From Bacillus xiapuensis (lineage in GTDB: Bacteria > Bacillota > Bacilli > Bacillales > Domibacillaceae): a DNA stretch of 64,000 bases. Positions 1 to 7,964 of this stretch are shown here, one piece after another; the stretch's first letter is position 1; each line of letters opens with the position of its first letter. Made by a program: the position numbers and the translations under genes. The notes beneath the pieces were generated by a model. That model worked only from the letters and a program-made list of their open reading frames with translations, made no database searches and was not told the DNA's origin. The stretch covers positions 1,397,828 through 1,461,827 of the forward strand of contig NZ_KZ454939.1 of assembly GCF_002797355.1 (NCBI RefSeq), given 5' to 3'.

Positions 1-526
1 AGCGGGCGGAACGGGGGAAGCCAAAACAGCGGGCAACTATGCAGCCAGTTTGAAAGCACAAGAAACGGCCAGTTTAAAGAAGTATTCCCAGGTGCTGTGG
101 CTGGATGGTATAGAGAAAAAATATATCGAAGAAGTCGGCAGCATGAACGTCTTCTTTAAAATCAATGGAGAAATTATTACCCCGGAACTGAATGGAAGTA
201 TTCTGCAGGGGGTTACCCGGGATTCGGTGATTCAATTGCTAAGACATTGGGGATTAACGGTATCCGAAAGAAAGATCTCGATGCAGGAGGTGTATGATGC
301 CTATCATGCGGGGCAGCTAGAAGAAGCATTCGGCACAGGCACGGCGGCTGTTATTTCACCGATTGGAGAGTTTTTCTGGAACGATGAACAGCTGTTGATT
401 CATAACGGCCAAACAGGAGAAGTAGCCAAGCGGTTATATCATACATTAACCGGCATTCAAAATGGCACAGAACCGGACCCATTTAATTGGGTCACGGAAG
501 TTGGACAGGAAGTTCCTGCTAAATAA
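1..526 (+). CDS. ilvE: Branched-chain amino acid aminotransferase, C-terminal part (cut by window edge)
   Basis: This is the C-terminal ~174 residues of a fold-type IV PLP-dependent aminotransferase; the reading frame is already open at base 2. Visible family features are the GGTGEAKTAGNYAASL segment, the GSILQGVTRDSVI stretch and the EEAFGTGTAAVISPIG cofactor-phosphate region, followed by the usual tail of the BCAT family. The enzyme interconverts leucine, isoleucine and valine with their 2-oxo acids using glutamate/2-oxoglutarate. The N-terminal part and the promoter lie outside the window. A strong terminator follows directly, so the gene ends its transcription unit. Confidence 0.93.
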   Translation, partial: AGGTGEAKTAGNYAASLKAQETASLKKYSQVLWLDGIEKKYIEEVGSMNVFFKINGEIITPELNGSILQGVTRDSVIQLLRHWGLTVSERKISMQEVYDAYHAGQLEEAFGTGTAAVISPIGEFFWNDEQLLIHNGQTGEVAKRLYHTLTGIQNGTEPDPFNWVTEVGQEVPAK

Positions 527-550
527 GAAGAAGCTGCTCAAAGAAAGTGA

Positions 551-591
551 CAGCTGGAGGAGAATGATTCATGTTCCTCCAGCTGTTTTCA
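551..591 (+). terminator. Rho-independent terminator of ilvE
   Basis: A 12-bp inverted repeat (ACAGCTGGAGGA at 551-562, TCCTCCAGCTGT at 576-587) is followed by a short T-rich run. It lies 25 bp after the ilvE stop codon. Confidence 0.85.
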
Positions 592-602
592 TTCCTCGCA
601 AC

Positions 603-1127
603 TTAAGGGCGAATCATGACGCGTGTTCCAATTGGAACTATTCGGGATAACTCTAATACATCTTTATTATACATACGGATACAGCCTTTGGAAACGTATT
701 TTCCTATGGAGGCAGGGTTGTTTGTTCCATGGATTCCATACGACTTCTTAGATAATCCCATCCACATCGCTCCGTAAGGCCCGCCCGGATTGGGAGCTTT
801 ATTAATAATGACGAAATCGCCAACGGGCGTCTTGCTCAGCATTTTTCCTACGCCAACAGGGTAAACCTTAACCGTTTTTCCTTTACTCGTTATGAGTGTA
901 AGGGTTCTTTTCGACAGGGACACTTTCAGTTTATATGGCAAAGTCCCAGGCGAGGGCAGATGAGGGATTCTTACTTTTTCTCCAATATGGAGAATAGTAG
1001 GATCAATATGGGGATTGGCGGCTATTAGAGCTGTCAGCGGCACACGATAATTTTGTGAAATAGCAAAGAGTGTTTCTCCCGCTTTGATTGTATGAAAGAT
1101 GTTCATCACCTGCTTTTCTTCCATCAT
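603..1127 (-). CDS. ykuD: LysM-containing L,D-transpeptidase (YkuD-like)
   Basis: The 174-residue product has an N-terminal LysM domain ([14 protein letters not shown] onward, about residues 10-55) and a C-terminal YkuD domain. The latter carries the catalytic signature [10 protein letters not shown] followed by SKGCIRM with its nucleophilic cysteine. The domain order and [11 protein letters not shown] segment match Bacillus YkuD, a spore-associated peptidoglycan 3-3 crosslinking enzyme. There is no signal peptide, which is also true of YkuD. The first ATG has an AGGA 8 bp upstream; an internal ATG at 1106 would give a protein nearer the usual 164 residues. It converges on ilvE. Confidence 0.9.
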   Translation of the reverse strand: MMEEKQVMNIFHTIKAGETLFAISQNYRVPLTALIAANPHIDPTILHIGEKVRIPHLPSPGTLPYKLKVSLSKRTLTLITSKGKTVKVYPVGVGKMLSKTPVGDFVIINKAPNPGGPYGAMWMGLSKKSYGIHGTNNPASIGKYVSKGCIRMYNKDVLELSRIVPIGTRVMIRP

Positions 1128-1200
1128 TAAAAGATTCCTACTAAGTATGTATTCCCTTTCTGACCTGAATATGATGAATTGTCTGTTCTTTTAACCAAAT

Positions 1201-1228
1201 CAAAAGAAGCGGGGAAAGCCGCTTCTTC
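1201..1228 (-). terminator. Terminator of the LysR gene
   Basis: An 8-bp stem (AGAAGCGG / CCGCTTCT, 1205-1226) is followed on the minus strand by a T-rich stretch. It lies 16 bp after the stop of the LysR gene. Confidence 0.7.
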
Positions 1229-1243
1229 GTATTGTTATTCCAT

Positions 1244-2167
1244 TCAGACTAGGGTGCCAGCCAAGCAGTCGCTACCAGCAAGCTCGTCGTTTTCTTTGCT
1301 TAAAAGGAGCTGAATGAATTCCTCAACCACTGGTGGAAGGTAACGGTTTTTTACGGTCATTAAATAGATTGTCCGATAAAGAGATTCATTTTGTATCGGT
1401 TTATAAACCAGCTCTGTGCTATGGTAGCTTTTCACTGAATTGATAGGAAGCAAGGCGATTCCAACATTTTGCTCGATTAAACGGCAAGCCATCTCAAAGC
1501 GCTCGATTTCATATTGAATAATTGGCGTTAAATTATGTTTTTTAAACAGCTGAAACATATTCTCCTGGGTTTGCAGACCGTGATTGCTGACGATGAAAGA
1601 CTCGGATACTAAATCGTCCACGCAAATTTGCTCATAACCGGCTAATCGATGGTGACGGTTCATTACAAGCACCAGCGGTTCCGTATACAGCTCTTTGGAG
1701 CAAATGATATCCGATTTAATTCGTTGATTGGTAATCACGAAATGAACATCGAGACGATTTAACGCTTGTTCGATTCCTTCTATTGTCAGCATTTCAATTA
1801 ATTCAACCTTTAACCGCGGATGCTCTTTCGTATAAGCAGCGATGACGGCTGGAAGCCAATTGCGGACCGATTCGATCAGTCCAATTGATAATTTTCCTTC
1901 CCCCATTTGCTGAATTTCTTCAATCTCCATTTGGATGTTATGAACATGCTGCAGAATTTCTCGCGCGCGAATGTAAAAGCGCTCTCCCGATTCCGTTAAT
2001 TCAATGCCTTTTGACGTTCGCTGAAATAATAAAAATTTCAGTTCTTCTTCCAGCTTCTTAATAGAGTGACTCAAAGAGGGCTGTGAAATATGCAGAATCT
2101 TTGCCGCTTTTGATATGTTTTTTTCTTGTGCTGTGACGACAAAATAATATAATTTTCGAAAGTCCAT
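1244..2167 (-). CDS. LysR-family transcriptional regulator
   Basis: The 307-residue protein has a typical LysR winged helix-turn-helix at the N terminus (NISKAAKILHISQPSLSHSI, then FQRTSKGIELTESG). A periplasmic-binding-like effector domain follows from about residue 90. The gene is divergent from gltS with 137 bp between the two start codons, the normal arrangement for a LysR activator and its target. The intergenic dyad GATATA-N9-TATATC starts 19 bp upstream of its start. I infer that it controls gltS and itself; the effector is unknown. Confidence 0.88.
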   Translation of the reverse strand: MDFRKLYYFVVTAQEKNISKAAKILHISQPSLSHSIKKLEEELKFLLFQRTSKGIELTESGERFYIRAREILQHVHNIQMEIEEIQQMGEGKLSIGLIESVRNWLPAVIAAYTKEHPRLKVELIEMLTIEGIEQALNRLDVHFVITNQRIKSDIICSKELYTEPLVLVMNRHHRLAGYEQICVDDLVSESFIVSNHGLQTQENMFQLFKKHNLTPIIQYEIERFEMACRLIEQNVGIALLPINSVKSYHSTELVYKPIQNESLYRTIYLMTVKNRYLPPVVEEFIQLLLSKENDELAGSDCLAGTLV

Positions 2168-2185
2168 AAGATGCTCCTTTATTCA

Positions 2186-2241
2186 GATATAAACAAAATC
2201 TATATCAGTATTGAAAGGTAGTATTAGTATGTATATATAAT
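2186..2241 (+). promoter_or_regulatory. Candidate LysR box and gltS promoter
   Basis: An inverted repeat GATATA (2186-2191) / TATATC (2201-2206) with a 9-bp spacer fits the T-N11-A style of LysR boxes. It ends just upstream of a possible -35 TTGAAA (2211-2216). TATA-like -10 hexamers follow at 2234-2241, with a 17-19 bp spacer depending on the hexamer chosen. The location between lysR and gltS supports a regulatory role; the promoter assignment is approximate. Confidence 0.5.
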
Positions 2242-2304
2242 ATTTTGTATAATGGAATAAGTCAAATCGATAGAATGCAACACTAACAGCTAGGGGTGTT
2301 ATTT

Positions 2305-3495
2305 ATGGAATTTAATCAAGTCACAAGTTTATTTTTGGCAGTACTGATTTTCTTAATTGGTTCTTTTATAGTCAAAAGAGTCGCTTTTTTCGATAAATTT
2401 TGCATACCGGCTCCTGTCGTAGGCGGGCTGCTCTTCGCGATCATGGTAACCATTCTCAACAAGCTAAACATTGTAGAAATCACGATCGATACCTCATTGC
2501 AAAGTTTATTTATGCTCGCCTTCTTTACAACAGTAGGCTTAGGGGCAAGCACGACATTGATCAAAATAGGCGGGAAGTTGTTACTTGTCTATTGGGGGAT
2601 GTGCACCATCCTCGCTTTCATGCAGAACGCGATCGGCATTTCATTAGCTAATATCATGGATATTAATCCGCTGATTGGTATTTTATGCGGTGCGGTTTCT
2701 ATGGAAGGCGGGCATGGCGGTGCAGCCGCATACGGAAGCACCATAGAAAAAATCGGACTGTCTACGGCTACAACAATTGGACTTGCTGCCGCCACGCTTG
2801 GTCTTGTATTTGGAGGTCTTGTTGGCGGACCGGTCGCTAAATATTTAATGAAGAAGTATAATTTAGCGTCGGATGCCGTCGATGTGAAAAAATGGGAAGG
2901 GCCGAAAAAACATCATGTTGAACGCTTAGCCGATGAACGCACTTGGATGGCTCAGCTGTTCTTAGTGACGTTTTGTATGGCGCTCGGTTCTTACGCCAGT
3001 GAATTATTTGCCAGCACAACCGACTTAACGCTGCCTGGATATGTAGGAGCGATGATTGTGGCGGTTATTGTGCGCTTTATTATTGACCGATTCAATGACG
3101 ATTTCATTAATATGCCTACTGTCCATGTGATCGGCGATTTGTCATTAAACATCTTTTTAGCCATGGCGCTTATGAGCATCAAGCTTTGGGAAATCGCGGA
3201 TCTAGCATTGCCTTTGCTGCTAATCATTGTCGTTCAAGTCATTTTCATCACGATTTTCAGTATCTTTATTCTATTCCGCGTGCTCGGGAAGAATTACGAT
3301 GCGGCCGTTATGGTCAGCGGATTTATTGGACATGGTCTTGGGGCAACACCAAATGCGATGGCGAATATGTCCGCTATCACTTCAAAATTTGGCCCCTCAA
3401 GAAATGCTTTCTTGATCGTGCCCATTGCCGGATCTTTCCTAATCGATATCGTTTCGATGCCTATTATATTAACCAGCATTGAGCTAGTGAAGTAG
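2305..3495 (+). CDS. gltS: Sodium/glutamate symporter
   Basis: The product has about 396 residues and 10-12 hydrophobic segments. GltS family hallmarks are the glycine-rich SMEGGHGGAAAYG loop and, in the second half, FIGHGLGATPNAMANM, which together form the inverted-repeat substrate/sodium site. It is predicted to import glutamate with Na+. I chose the ATG at 2305 because TAGGGGTG lies 6 bp upstream; a GTG at 2296 would overlap that ribosome binding site. The divergent LysR gene is the likely regulator. A hairpin terminator follows within a larger inverted repeat. Confidence 0.93.
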   Translation: MEFNQVTSLFLAVLIFLIGSFIVKRVAFFDKFCIPAPVVGGLLFAIMVTILNKLNIVEITIDTSLQSLFMLAFFTTVGLGASTTLIKIGGKLLLVYWGMCTILAFMQNAIGISLANIMDINPLIGILCGAVSMEGGHGGAAAYGSTIEKIGLSTATTIGLAAATLGLVFGGLVGGPVAKYLMKKYNLASDAVDVKKWEGPKKHHVERLADERTWMAQLFLVTFCMALGSYASELFASTTDLTLPGYVGAMIVAVIVRFIIDRFNDDFINMPTVHVIGDLSLNIFLAMALMSIKLWEIADLALPLLLIIVVQVIFITIFSIFILFRVLGKNYDAAVMVSGFIGHGLGATPNAMANMSAITSKFGPSRNAFLIVPIAGSFLIDIVSMPIILTSIELVK

Positions 3496-3612
3496 AGGCC
3501 AGGACATAATTGAATTTACTCTCATTAAAGCCGAACTATTACGAAACTCTAAATTAGAGTTTTAAATAATAGTTCGGCTTTTTTATTAGCTGAAGACCTT
3601 TTGTCCCAGCCT
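3494..3612. repeat. Nested inverted-repeat element containing the gltS terminator
   Basis: The outer arms GAGGCCAGGACATAA (3495-3509) and TTTTGTCCCAGCCTC (3598-3612) are complementary at 12 of 15 positions. Between them lies a hairpin with a stem of about 14 bp (GCCGAACTATTA / TAATAGTTCGGC, core about 3530-3578) followed by a T-run, which would end gltS transcription. Outer arms of the GAGGCTGGGACA type occur as intergenic repeats in staphylococci and bacilli as far as I recall, so this may be a small non-autonomous repeat. Confidence 0.55.
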
Positions 3613-3623
3613 CACTGTTCCTT

Positions 3624-3710
3624 TTAGTTCTCAGGAGATGTTTCTCCATATTCTTCGTTGATGCGTTTATCATACTCACTTTTAAATGATCGAAAATTGA
3701 CATTTATCAC
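3624..3710 (-). CDS. Possible 28-residue ORF, uncertain
   Basis: A perfect ribosome binding site, GGAGGTG on the minus strand near 3709-3715, precedes two overlapping candidate frames. The GTG frame encodes 28 residues rich in charged amino acids (contains SEYDKRINEEYGETSPEN) but starts too close to the binding site. The ATG at 3703 is well spaced but runs into the inverted repeat in a less protein-like frame. The site may be a remnant of a lost gene. Confidence 0.22.
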   Translation of the reverse strand: MINVNFRSFKSEYDKRINEEYGETSPEN

Positions 3711-3759
3711 ACCTCCATTATATTTTCAATTCGCAAATATATTTTTTGAAAAAATATAA

Positions 3760-3867
3760 ATTTTCAATATTAATCAAGGGATGAGTCGTACAGATGCCGC
3801 AGAGAAATTAGATATTTCTAGAATGGCCCTGTACCGCAAGATGCAACAAGATGCTATAGCCAACTGA
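3760..3867 (+). pseudogene. Remnant of a Fis-type helix-turn-helix (sigma-54 activator tail)
   Basis: The frame reads MSRTDAAEKLDISRMALYRK and ends at a TGA at 3865-3867. This is the typical C-terminal DNA-binding helix-turn-helix of sigma-54-dependent activators (AAEKLGISRTTLYRK-like). In-frame stops occur just upstream (TAA at 3757) and no AAA+ domain is present. The whole upstream part of the gene has therefore been lost. It marks a decayed locus between gltS and the recombinase gene. Confidence 0.6.
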
Positions 3868-4350
3868 TAATCTAACTGAGTAATTACATTATTAATTCAC
3901 AAAGATGTTAGCATGACAAGAAAATATTCCCATCTAACATCCATTGAGCTATCGCACCCTATAGACAAGGTGTTTTTCCAGAAAAAAGTGCATAGAAATG
4001 CAAAGTTTTCCACATAGTTAGTCATCGATGAATATTTCCAGTTATTTTGTTCATAACTGAGATTCGTCAAGCGATGACTTTCACCAACATAGTTTATGAC
4101 GAGGCATGATGAATCAGACGGTCCACGTCGGACAGCATGATTCCATTGATAGGTTTCCAGATATTTTTCTTCTAAAAAATATCTTATCATCGGTTTTATA
4201 TCATTTAGTCGGCGGGACCTCTTAAAGCCATCATCAGTGCGTGCTCCATTTTTGCACCTTCCTTAGAAAAATTCAAAAAAATAACAATCGAGGGAGCTGG
4301 TAAATGATCTAGCTTTCTTTATTTCATTCTATGTAAATTGTTCTGGCTGC
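3868..4350. other. Stretch without a supported gene
   Basis: AT-rich sequence. A 97-residue minus-strand ORF (3897-4190) has no recognisable motif and no clear ribosome binding site. A tiny minus-strand ORF starting near 4250 has a good AAGGAAGGTG site but only 14 codons. I read the stretch as decayed DNA next to the Fis-tail relic. Confidence 0.4.
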
Positions 4351-4384
4351 ATAACCGCGCATAAGAACACTTATGCGCGGTTAT
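4351..4384. repeat. Perfect 15-bp hairpin, no T-run
   Basis: ATAACCGCGCATAAG (4351-4365) and its exact complement (4370-4384) are separated by four bases. No T-run follows on either strand, so a simple terminator is unlikely. It lies 180 bp upstream of the recombinase gene. A TATAAT hexamer follows at 4389-4394. Confidence 0.55.
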
Positions 4385-4564
4385 ATAGTATAATAAGATA
4401 AAGTGAAACTTCAAACAGCAGGGCGTCTCATTGGCCGCTGTGTTGAAAAGAAGAACAAAGGCAGGTCAGGTGTTTAGGTGCCGTAATCTCCTGCTTAGAC
4501 TTTTGATCCCTGTTTCCTCACTTGAAAGGAAAGAAATGCGGCATAGACAGCAGATGGAAGGAAG

Positions 4565-5533
4565 ATGAGCATGCATACATATGACAGACTCCTGCAATGG
4601 TATGAGGAAGAGCTGTTAATTTTTGAAACACATATGGATAATAAAGAGTATTCTGTTTTTACCATCGACAATTATAAAAGGGATATTCTTTTATTTCTTG
4701 ATTTCTTGACGCGAAAAAAACAAGGGAAGGTAGAGTTGGAGGGGACGAAGAAGATTCATTTAACGCTATTTTTGAATGAATTGAAAGCAAAGCGCGGAAA
4801 CTCGGCCGCCACTCGTAACCGCCGGCTGACTGCTCTTCGTTCATTTTTTAAATGTTTGATGGACTATGAGCTGGTTAGCCACAATCCTGCTTCCGATCTG
4901 GAGGCAGCTAAAGAAACAAAAGGAAGGCTGCCGGTGTATCTGGAAAAAGAGGAGTTAAAATTATTTTTCCGGCAAATAGAGAGTGTGTCGCAGAAGCTAT
5001 ATATTAAACGCAATAAAGTGATGATGGGGCTAATGGCATTTGCTGGCTTGCGTGTAACGGAAATACATCACCTTAATTTATCGGCGATTCATTATGAGCA
5101 GCACGCCATCACAGTGCGGGGAAAAGGAAACAAAATGCGCTTTCTTCCTCTTTCTAAGCTATTATTTCAAGAATTAACCAGTTACATAGAGAAAGAAAGG
5201 ATATACCCGATGAAGGGACATGAAGACGCTGTTTTCATTTCACGAAGAGGCAAGAGGATTTCCCGCAGAAGAATTCAAGAAATCACCGAAAGAATCCAGC
5301 AGAGCTTAAGCGAGCAACCGGACCTTGCTGGCTGGCACGGCAAAAAGGTCTCCAGCCATAAGCTGCGCCATTCCTTCGCAACCCATTTAGTCCGGGAAGG
5401 CAAGGATATCCGCACTGTCCAAGAGCTTTTAGGGCATACCAATTTAAATACCACTCAGAAGTATACTCATGTATCTGATAAACAAAAAGAGCGAGCGATG
5501 GATATTGATGTTGCTTCCTATTTATATGAATAA
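4565..5533 (+). CDS. XerC/XerD-family tyrosine recombinase (orphan)
   Basis: The 322-residue protein has an N-terminal SAM-like core-binding domain (YSVFTIDNYKRDILLFLDFL) and a C-terminal catalytic domain. The catalytic set is complete: R163 in AGLRVTEI, a lysine in GKGNK near 188, H265/R268 in HKLRHSFATHL, H291 in LLGHTNLNTT and Y300 in QKYTHV. Size and motifs fit XerC/XerD/RipX-type recombinases that resolve chromosome dimers, but the context is not that of xerC (codV) or xerD (ripX). It may be an additional Xer copy or a mobile-element integrase left in place. GGAAGGAAG precedes the ATG. Confidence 0.88.
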   Translation: MSMHTYDRLLQWYEEELLIFETHMDNKEYSVFTIDNYKRDILLFLDFLTRKKQGKVELEGTKKIHLTLFLNELKAKRGNSAATRNRRLTALRSFFKCLMDYELVSHNPASDLEAAKETKGRLPVYLEKEELKLFFRQIESVSQKLYIKRNKVMMGLMAFAGLRVTEIHHLNLSAIHYEQHAITVRGKGNKMRFLPLSKLLFQELTSYIEKERIYPMKGHEDAVFISRRGKRISRRRIQEITERIQQSLSEQPDLAGWHGKKVSSHKLRHSFATHLVREGKDIRTVQELLGHTNLNTTQKYTHVSDKQKERAMDIDVASYLYE

Positions 5534-5603
5534 ATGAAGATGGCGCATATTCAGGAAATCCCCTTTTTCAATAAAGGAAAATATGATAGTATACTAGTAT
5601 AAA

Positions 5604-5771
5604 TCCACTAGGGGTGTCGATAGACTGAGAGAGGGATGACCTCAACTCTTGGAACCTGATCTGGTTTATACCAGCGTAGGGAAGTGCGATCAGTACGAAT
5701 AGGAAATCGTTTATACGGTTTCAGCCTGTTGTACGATACACCCCCCTTGGATAAAGAAAGGGGATTTTTTT
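5604..5771 (+). promoter_or_regulatory. TPP (THI-box) riboswitch with expression platform
   Basis: The conserved aptamer parts are all visible: CACTAGGGGTG, CTGAGAGAGG, AACCTGATCTGG, ACCAGCGTAGGGAAGTG, with P1 closed by CACT (5606-5609) and AGTG (5683-5686). Downstream, CCCCTT (5743-5748) can pair with AAGGGG (5758-5763), followed by seven T residues. That hairpin also covers the ribosome binding site of thiT, so it can both terminate transcription and block translation. A TATACT at 5590-5595 is a likely -10. Thiamine pyrophosphate should switch the transporter off. Confidence 0.95.
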
Positions 5772-6338
5772 ATGGATAGAACTAGATTGGTAACGATGAT
5801 CGAAATAGCGGTCATGGCAGGTTTGGCGCACATTTTAAGCTATGTGAAGTTTGAAGCCTTGTGGGCCTTTGGCGGCTCCATTTCCCTTGTCATGGTTCCC
5901 GTTTTTTTGATGGCTTTTCGCCGCGGCTGGAAAGCGGGCGTTACTACGGGTTTAATCGTTGGATGCCTTGGATTGATGTTTGGAGGATATATCGTTCATC
6001 CGATTCAGCTCGTGCTCGATTATCCGCTGGCATTTGCCGTACTGGGCTTTGCCGGGATAGTTTCGTCAAAAGAGGCCTTAAGTGCAGGCAAGATCATTGG
6101 CGGATTGCTTCTCGGCACGCTTCTTCGATTGCTTTGCCATTTTATATCGGGCATTGTGTGGTTCGGTGAAGCAGCTCCGGAAGACTGGCCGGTCGCCTTA
6201 TATTCACTTGCTTACAATGCTTCTTATTTAATTCCGGAAATGCTTGTTACGGCCGTAGCCTTAGTCTTTTTACTGAATGCCTCGCCAAGCTTCTTTAAGC
6301 ATCATATTCAATCAGTCAATCGCTCAGCAAGCGTTTAA
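5772..6338 (+). CDS. thiT: Thiamine transporter ThiT (ECF S component)
   Basis: The 188-residue membrane protein has about six hydrophobic segments and the pattern MIEIAVMAGLAHILSYVKF at the N terminus, as in ThiT/YuaJ S components. Conserved ThiT features include ALWAFGGSISLVMVPVF and the C-terminal NASYLIPEM, which form the thiamine pocket. It would work with the shared ECF ATPases and EcfT encoded elsewhere. The TPP riboswitch directly upstream confirms the substrate. AAAGGGG lies 8 bp before the ATG. Confidence 0.95.
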   Translation: MDRTRLVTMIEIAVMAGLAHILSYVKFEALWAFGGSISLVMVPVFLMAFRRGWKAGVTTGLIVGCLGLMFGGYIVHPIQLVLDYPLAFAVLGFAGIVSSKEALSAGKIIGGLLLGTLLRLLCHFISGIVWFGEAAPEDWPVALYSLAYNASYLIPEMLVTAVALVFLLNASPSFFKHHIQSVNRSASV

Positions 6339-6351
6339 AGAAAACGATTAG

Positions 6352-6388
6352 AAAGCACAGACCCGTTTTGGCTGTCTGTGCTTTTTTT
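6352..6388 (+). terminator. Terminator of thiT
   Basis: An 11-bp stem (AAAGCACAGAC 6352-6362 / GTCTGTGCTTT 6374-6384) is followed by a T-run. It lies 14 bp after the thiT stop. Confidence 0.9.
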
Positions 6389-6422
6389 ATTCAAAAATAA
6401 TGAAATAAGGAAAAGGGGAAAC

Positions 6423-7181
6423 ATGATGAAATTAGTATCTTGGAATGTCAATGGTTTGCGTGCTTGTGTTCGGAAAGGGTTTTTAGATTATTTTCATGCA
6501 GTCGATGCTGATCTCTTTTGTGTGCAGGAAACGAAGTTGCAGGAGGGACAGATTGAACTGAATTTGAAGGGGTATGATCAATTTTGGAATTATGCGGAGA
6601 AAAAAGGATATTCGGGAACGGCGGTGTTTACGAAAATTCCGCCTTTGTCGGTTTCATACGGGATAGGCGAACAGGAAGATGAAAAAGAAGGGCGAATTAT
6701 TACACTGGAGTTTGCCAATTTTTTTGTCGTCAATGTATACACACCGAATGCTAAGCGGGATCTTTCAAGGCTGGCCGAACGATTGAATTGGGAAGATCGC
6801 ATGCGGAATTACTTGAAATATTTAAATGAAAAAAAGCCTGTCATCCTCTGCGGGGATTTAAATGTTGCCCATCAGGCCATTGATTTAAAAAATGATCGAT
6901 CCAACCGAGGAAACTCCGGCTTTACGGATGAAGAACGGCAGAAGATGAGTCAATTACTCGAGGAAGGGTTTGTCGATACTTTCCGTCACTTTTATCCAGA
7001 TCGGGACGATGCTTATTCTTGGTGGTCGTATATGAATAAAGTGAGAGAAAGAAATATTGGCTGGCGCATTGATTACTTTATTGTTTCGGAAGGACTCGTC
7101 CCCATGCTTAAAGATGCGGCCATTCATTCTCACATTCTCGGCAGCGACCACTGCCCAGTCTTATTAGAGCTTAGAGCATGA
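6423..7181 (+). CDS. exoA: Exodeoxyribonuclease III / AP endonuclease
   Basis: The 252-residue product, the usual length of Bacillus ExoA, belongs to the exonuclease-endonuclease-phosphatase superfamily. Motifs are LVSWNVNGLRA (start), CVQETKLQ (metal-binding Glu), YSGTAVFTK, CGDLNVAH (catalytic Asp/Asn), RNIGWRIDYF and the final SDHCPV with the catalytic histidine. It cuts DNA 5' of abasic sites in base excision repair. The ATG at 6423 is preceded by AAGGGG; an upstream extension runs through the thiT terminator and is not credible. Confidence 0.95.
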   Translation: MMKLVSWNVNGLRACVRKGFLDYFHAVDADLFCVQETKLQEGQIELNLKGYDQFWNYAEKKGYSGTAVFTKIPPLSVSYGIGEQEDEKEGRIITLEFANFFVVNVYTPNAKRDLSRLAERLNWEDRMRNYLKYLNEKKPVILCGDLNVAHQAIDLKNDRSNRGNSGFTDEERQKMSQLLEEGFVDTFRHFYPDRDDAYSWWSYMNKVRERNIGWRIDYFIVSEGLVPMLKDAAIHSHILGSDHCPVLLELRA

Positions 7182-7193
7182 TATACAGAAGCG

Positions 7194-7340
7194 TGGGCTC
7201 CTTTGGCAAAGCAGGGGGGAATAGCAGATACTCCTTTAGCGTATGATAAGCACCGAACGGCTTTTCCCTCCTGCTATTGCGGCAGGAGGGGCGCTAATCT
7301 ACGGTGTTAGCCCGTTTTCCCGCAAACGGGCTATTCTTTT
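7194..7340 (+). other. Cluster of hairpins after exoA, possible structured RNA
   Basis: Three closely spaced hairpins are visible: a 9-bp stem CCCTCCTGC (7266-7274) / GCAGGAGGG (7282-7290), a short GCTAA / TTAGC stem, and GCCCGTTT (7310-7317) / AAACGGGC (7324-7331) followed by TATTCTTTT. The last can act as the exoA terminator. No protein frame with a ribosome binding site covers the block. It could be a 3' UTR structure or a small RNA; the sequence alone cannot decide. Confidence 0.35.
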
Positions 7341-7623
7341 CTGTTCTAACAATATTTTTCCGCGGTCAAGCGAGTGTGATGCTGCTCTTCAAACTTTACG
7401 ATCACTTATTATATCGTATGTATTTTTCCTTTATCTATCCCTTCAAACAGAAGGGATAGAACGTCAATAATATTAGAATTATTACTCCTCAGTAAACAGA
7501 AAATTAAAAATTATAAGTAATTGTTAATGCTGTGTAAAAATAAGGAATAAACACTTCTATTTCCCTGCAAATCTAGTATGATAAATATGTAATTTGATTG
7601 TCACTTTAAAGGAGGAATGGAAA

Positions 7624-7845
7624 GTGAAAAGTTTAAAGCAATGGCTTATGTTAATGATGGCTGCACTTATGATCTTAGGTGTTGCCACAGGGTGTAACAA
7701 CGACGACAATAATGACGACACGAACACAGAAGAAACAAATACTGAAGAAACAGAAGATACAAGCACGGATGAAGGTACAGAAGACGATGCAACAGAAGAT
7801 GATACCGCTGATGACAATGCGGATGATACGGAAGAAAGCAAATAA
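7624..7845 (+). CDS. Small acidic lipoprotein
   Basis: The 73-residue product starts at a GTG with AAAGGAGG 8 bp upstream. The N terminus is a lipoprotein signal peptide (KSLKQWLMLMMAALMILG, lipobox ATGC near residue 24). The mature part is almost only Asp, Glu, Thr, Asn and Ala in short repeats such as TNTEETNTEET. It should be anchored outside the membrane by lipid on the cysteine. I do not recognise a family; such acidic tails can bind cations or act as spacers. A strong terminator follows. Confidence 0.75.
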   Translation: MKSLKQWLMLMMAALMILGVATGCNNDDNNDDTNTEETNTEETEDTSTDEGTEDDATEDDTADDNADDTEESK

Positions 7846-7861
7846 TAAGAAACGCTTTAGC

Positions 7862-7896
7862 AAAAAACCTGAATCGGTGCCGATTCAGGTTTTTTA
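7862..7896 (+). terminator. Terminator of the acidic lipoprotein gene
   Basis: A near-perfect hairpin AACCTGAATCGG / CCGATTCAGGTT with a two-base loop is followed by six T residues. Confidence 0.92.
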
Positions 7897-7964
7897 ATGT
7901 CTTGAGCTTGATATTCCTATTATCATAGAAGAAAGCATGAGCTATAATAAATATGGGTGATTAT

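Noticed and set aside
3897-4190. 97-residue minus-strand ORF
   Set aside because: No ribosome binding site, no motif and unusual composition; it lies in a stretch that looks decayed. Kept only as part of a gene-poor region.
4351-4384. 15-bp hairpin as a terminator
   Set aside because: The stem is perfect but no T-run follows on either strand, so I list it as a repeat.
7243-7470. 75-residue ORF after exoA
   Set aside because: It crosses the hairpin array, lacks a ribosome binding site and has no coherent protein pattern.
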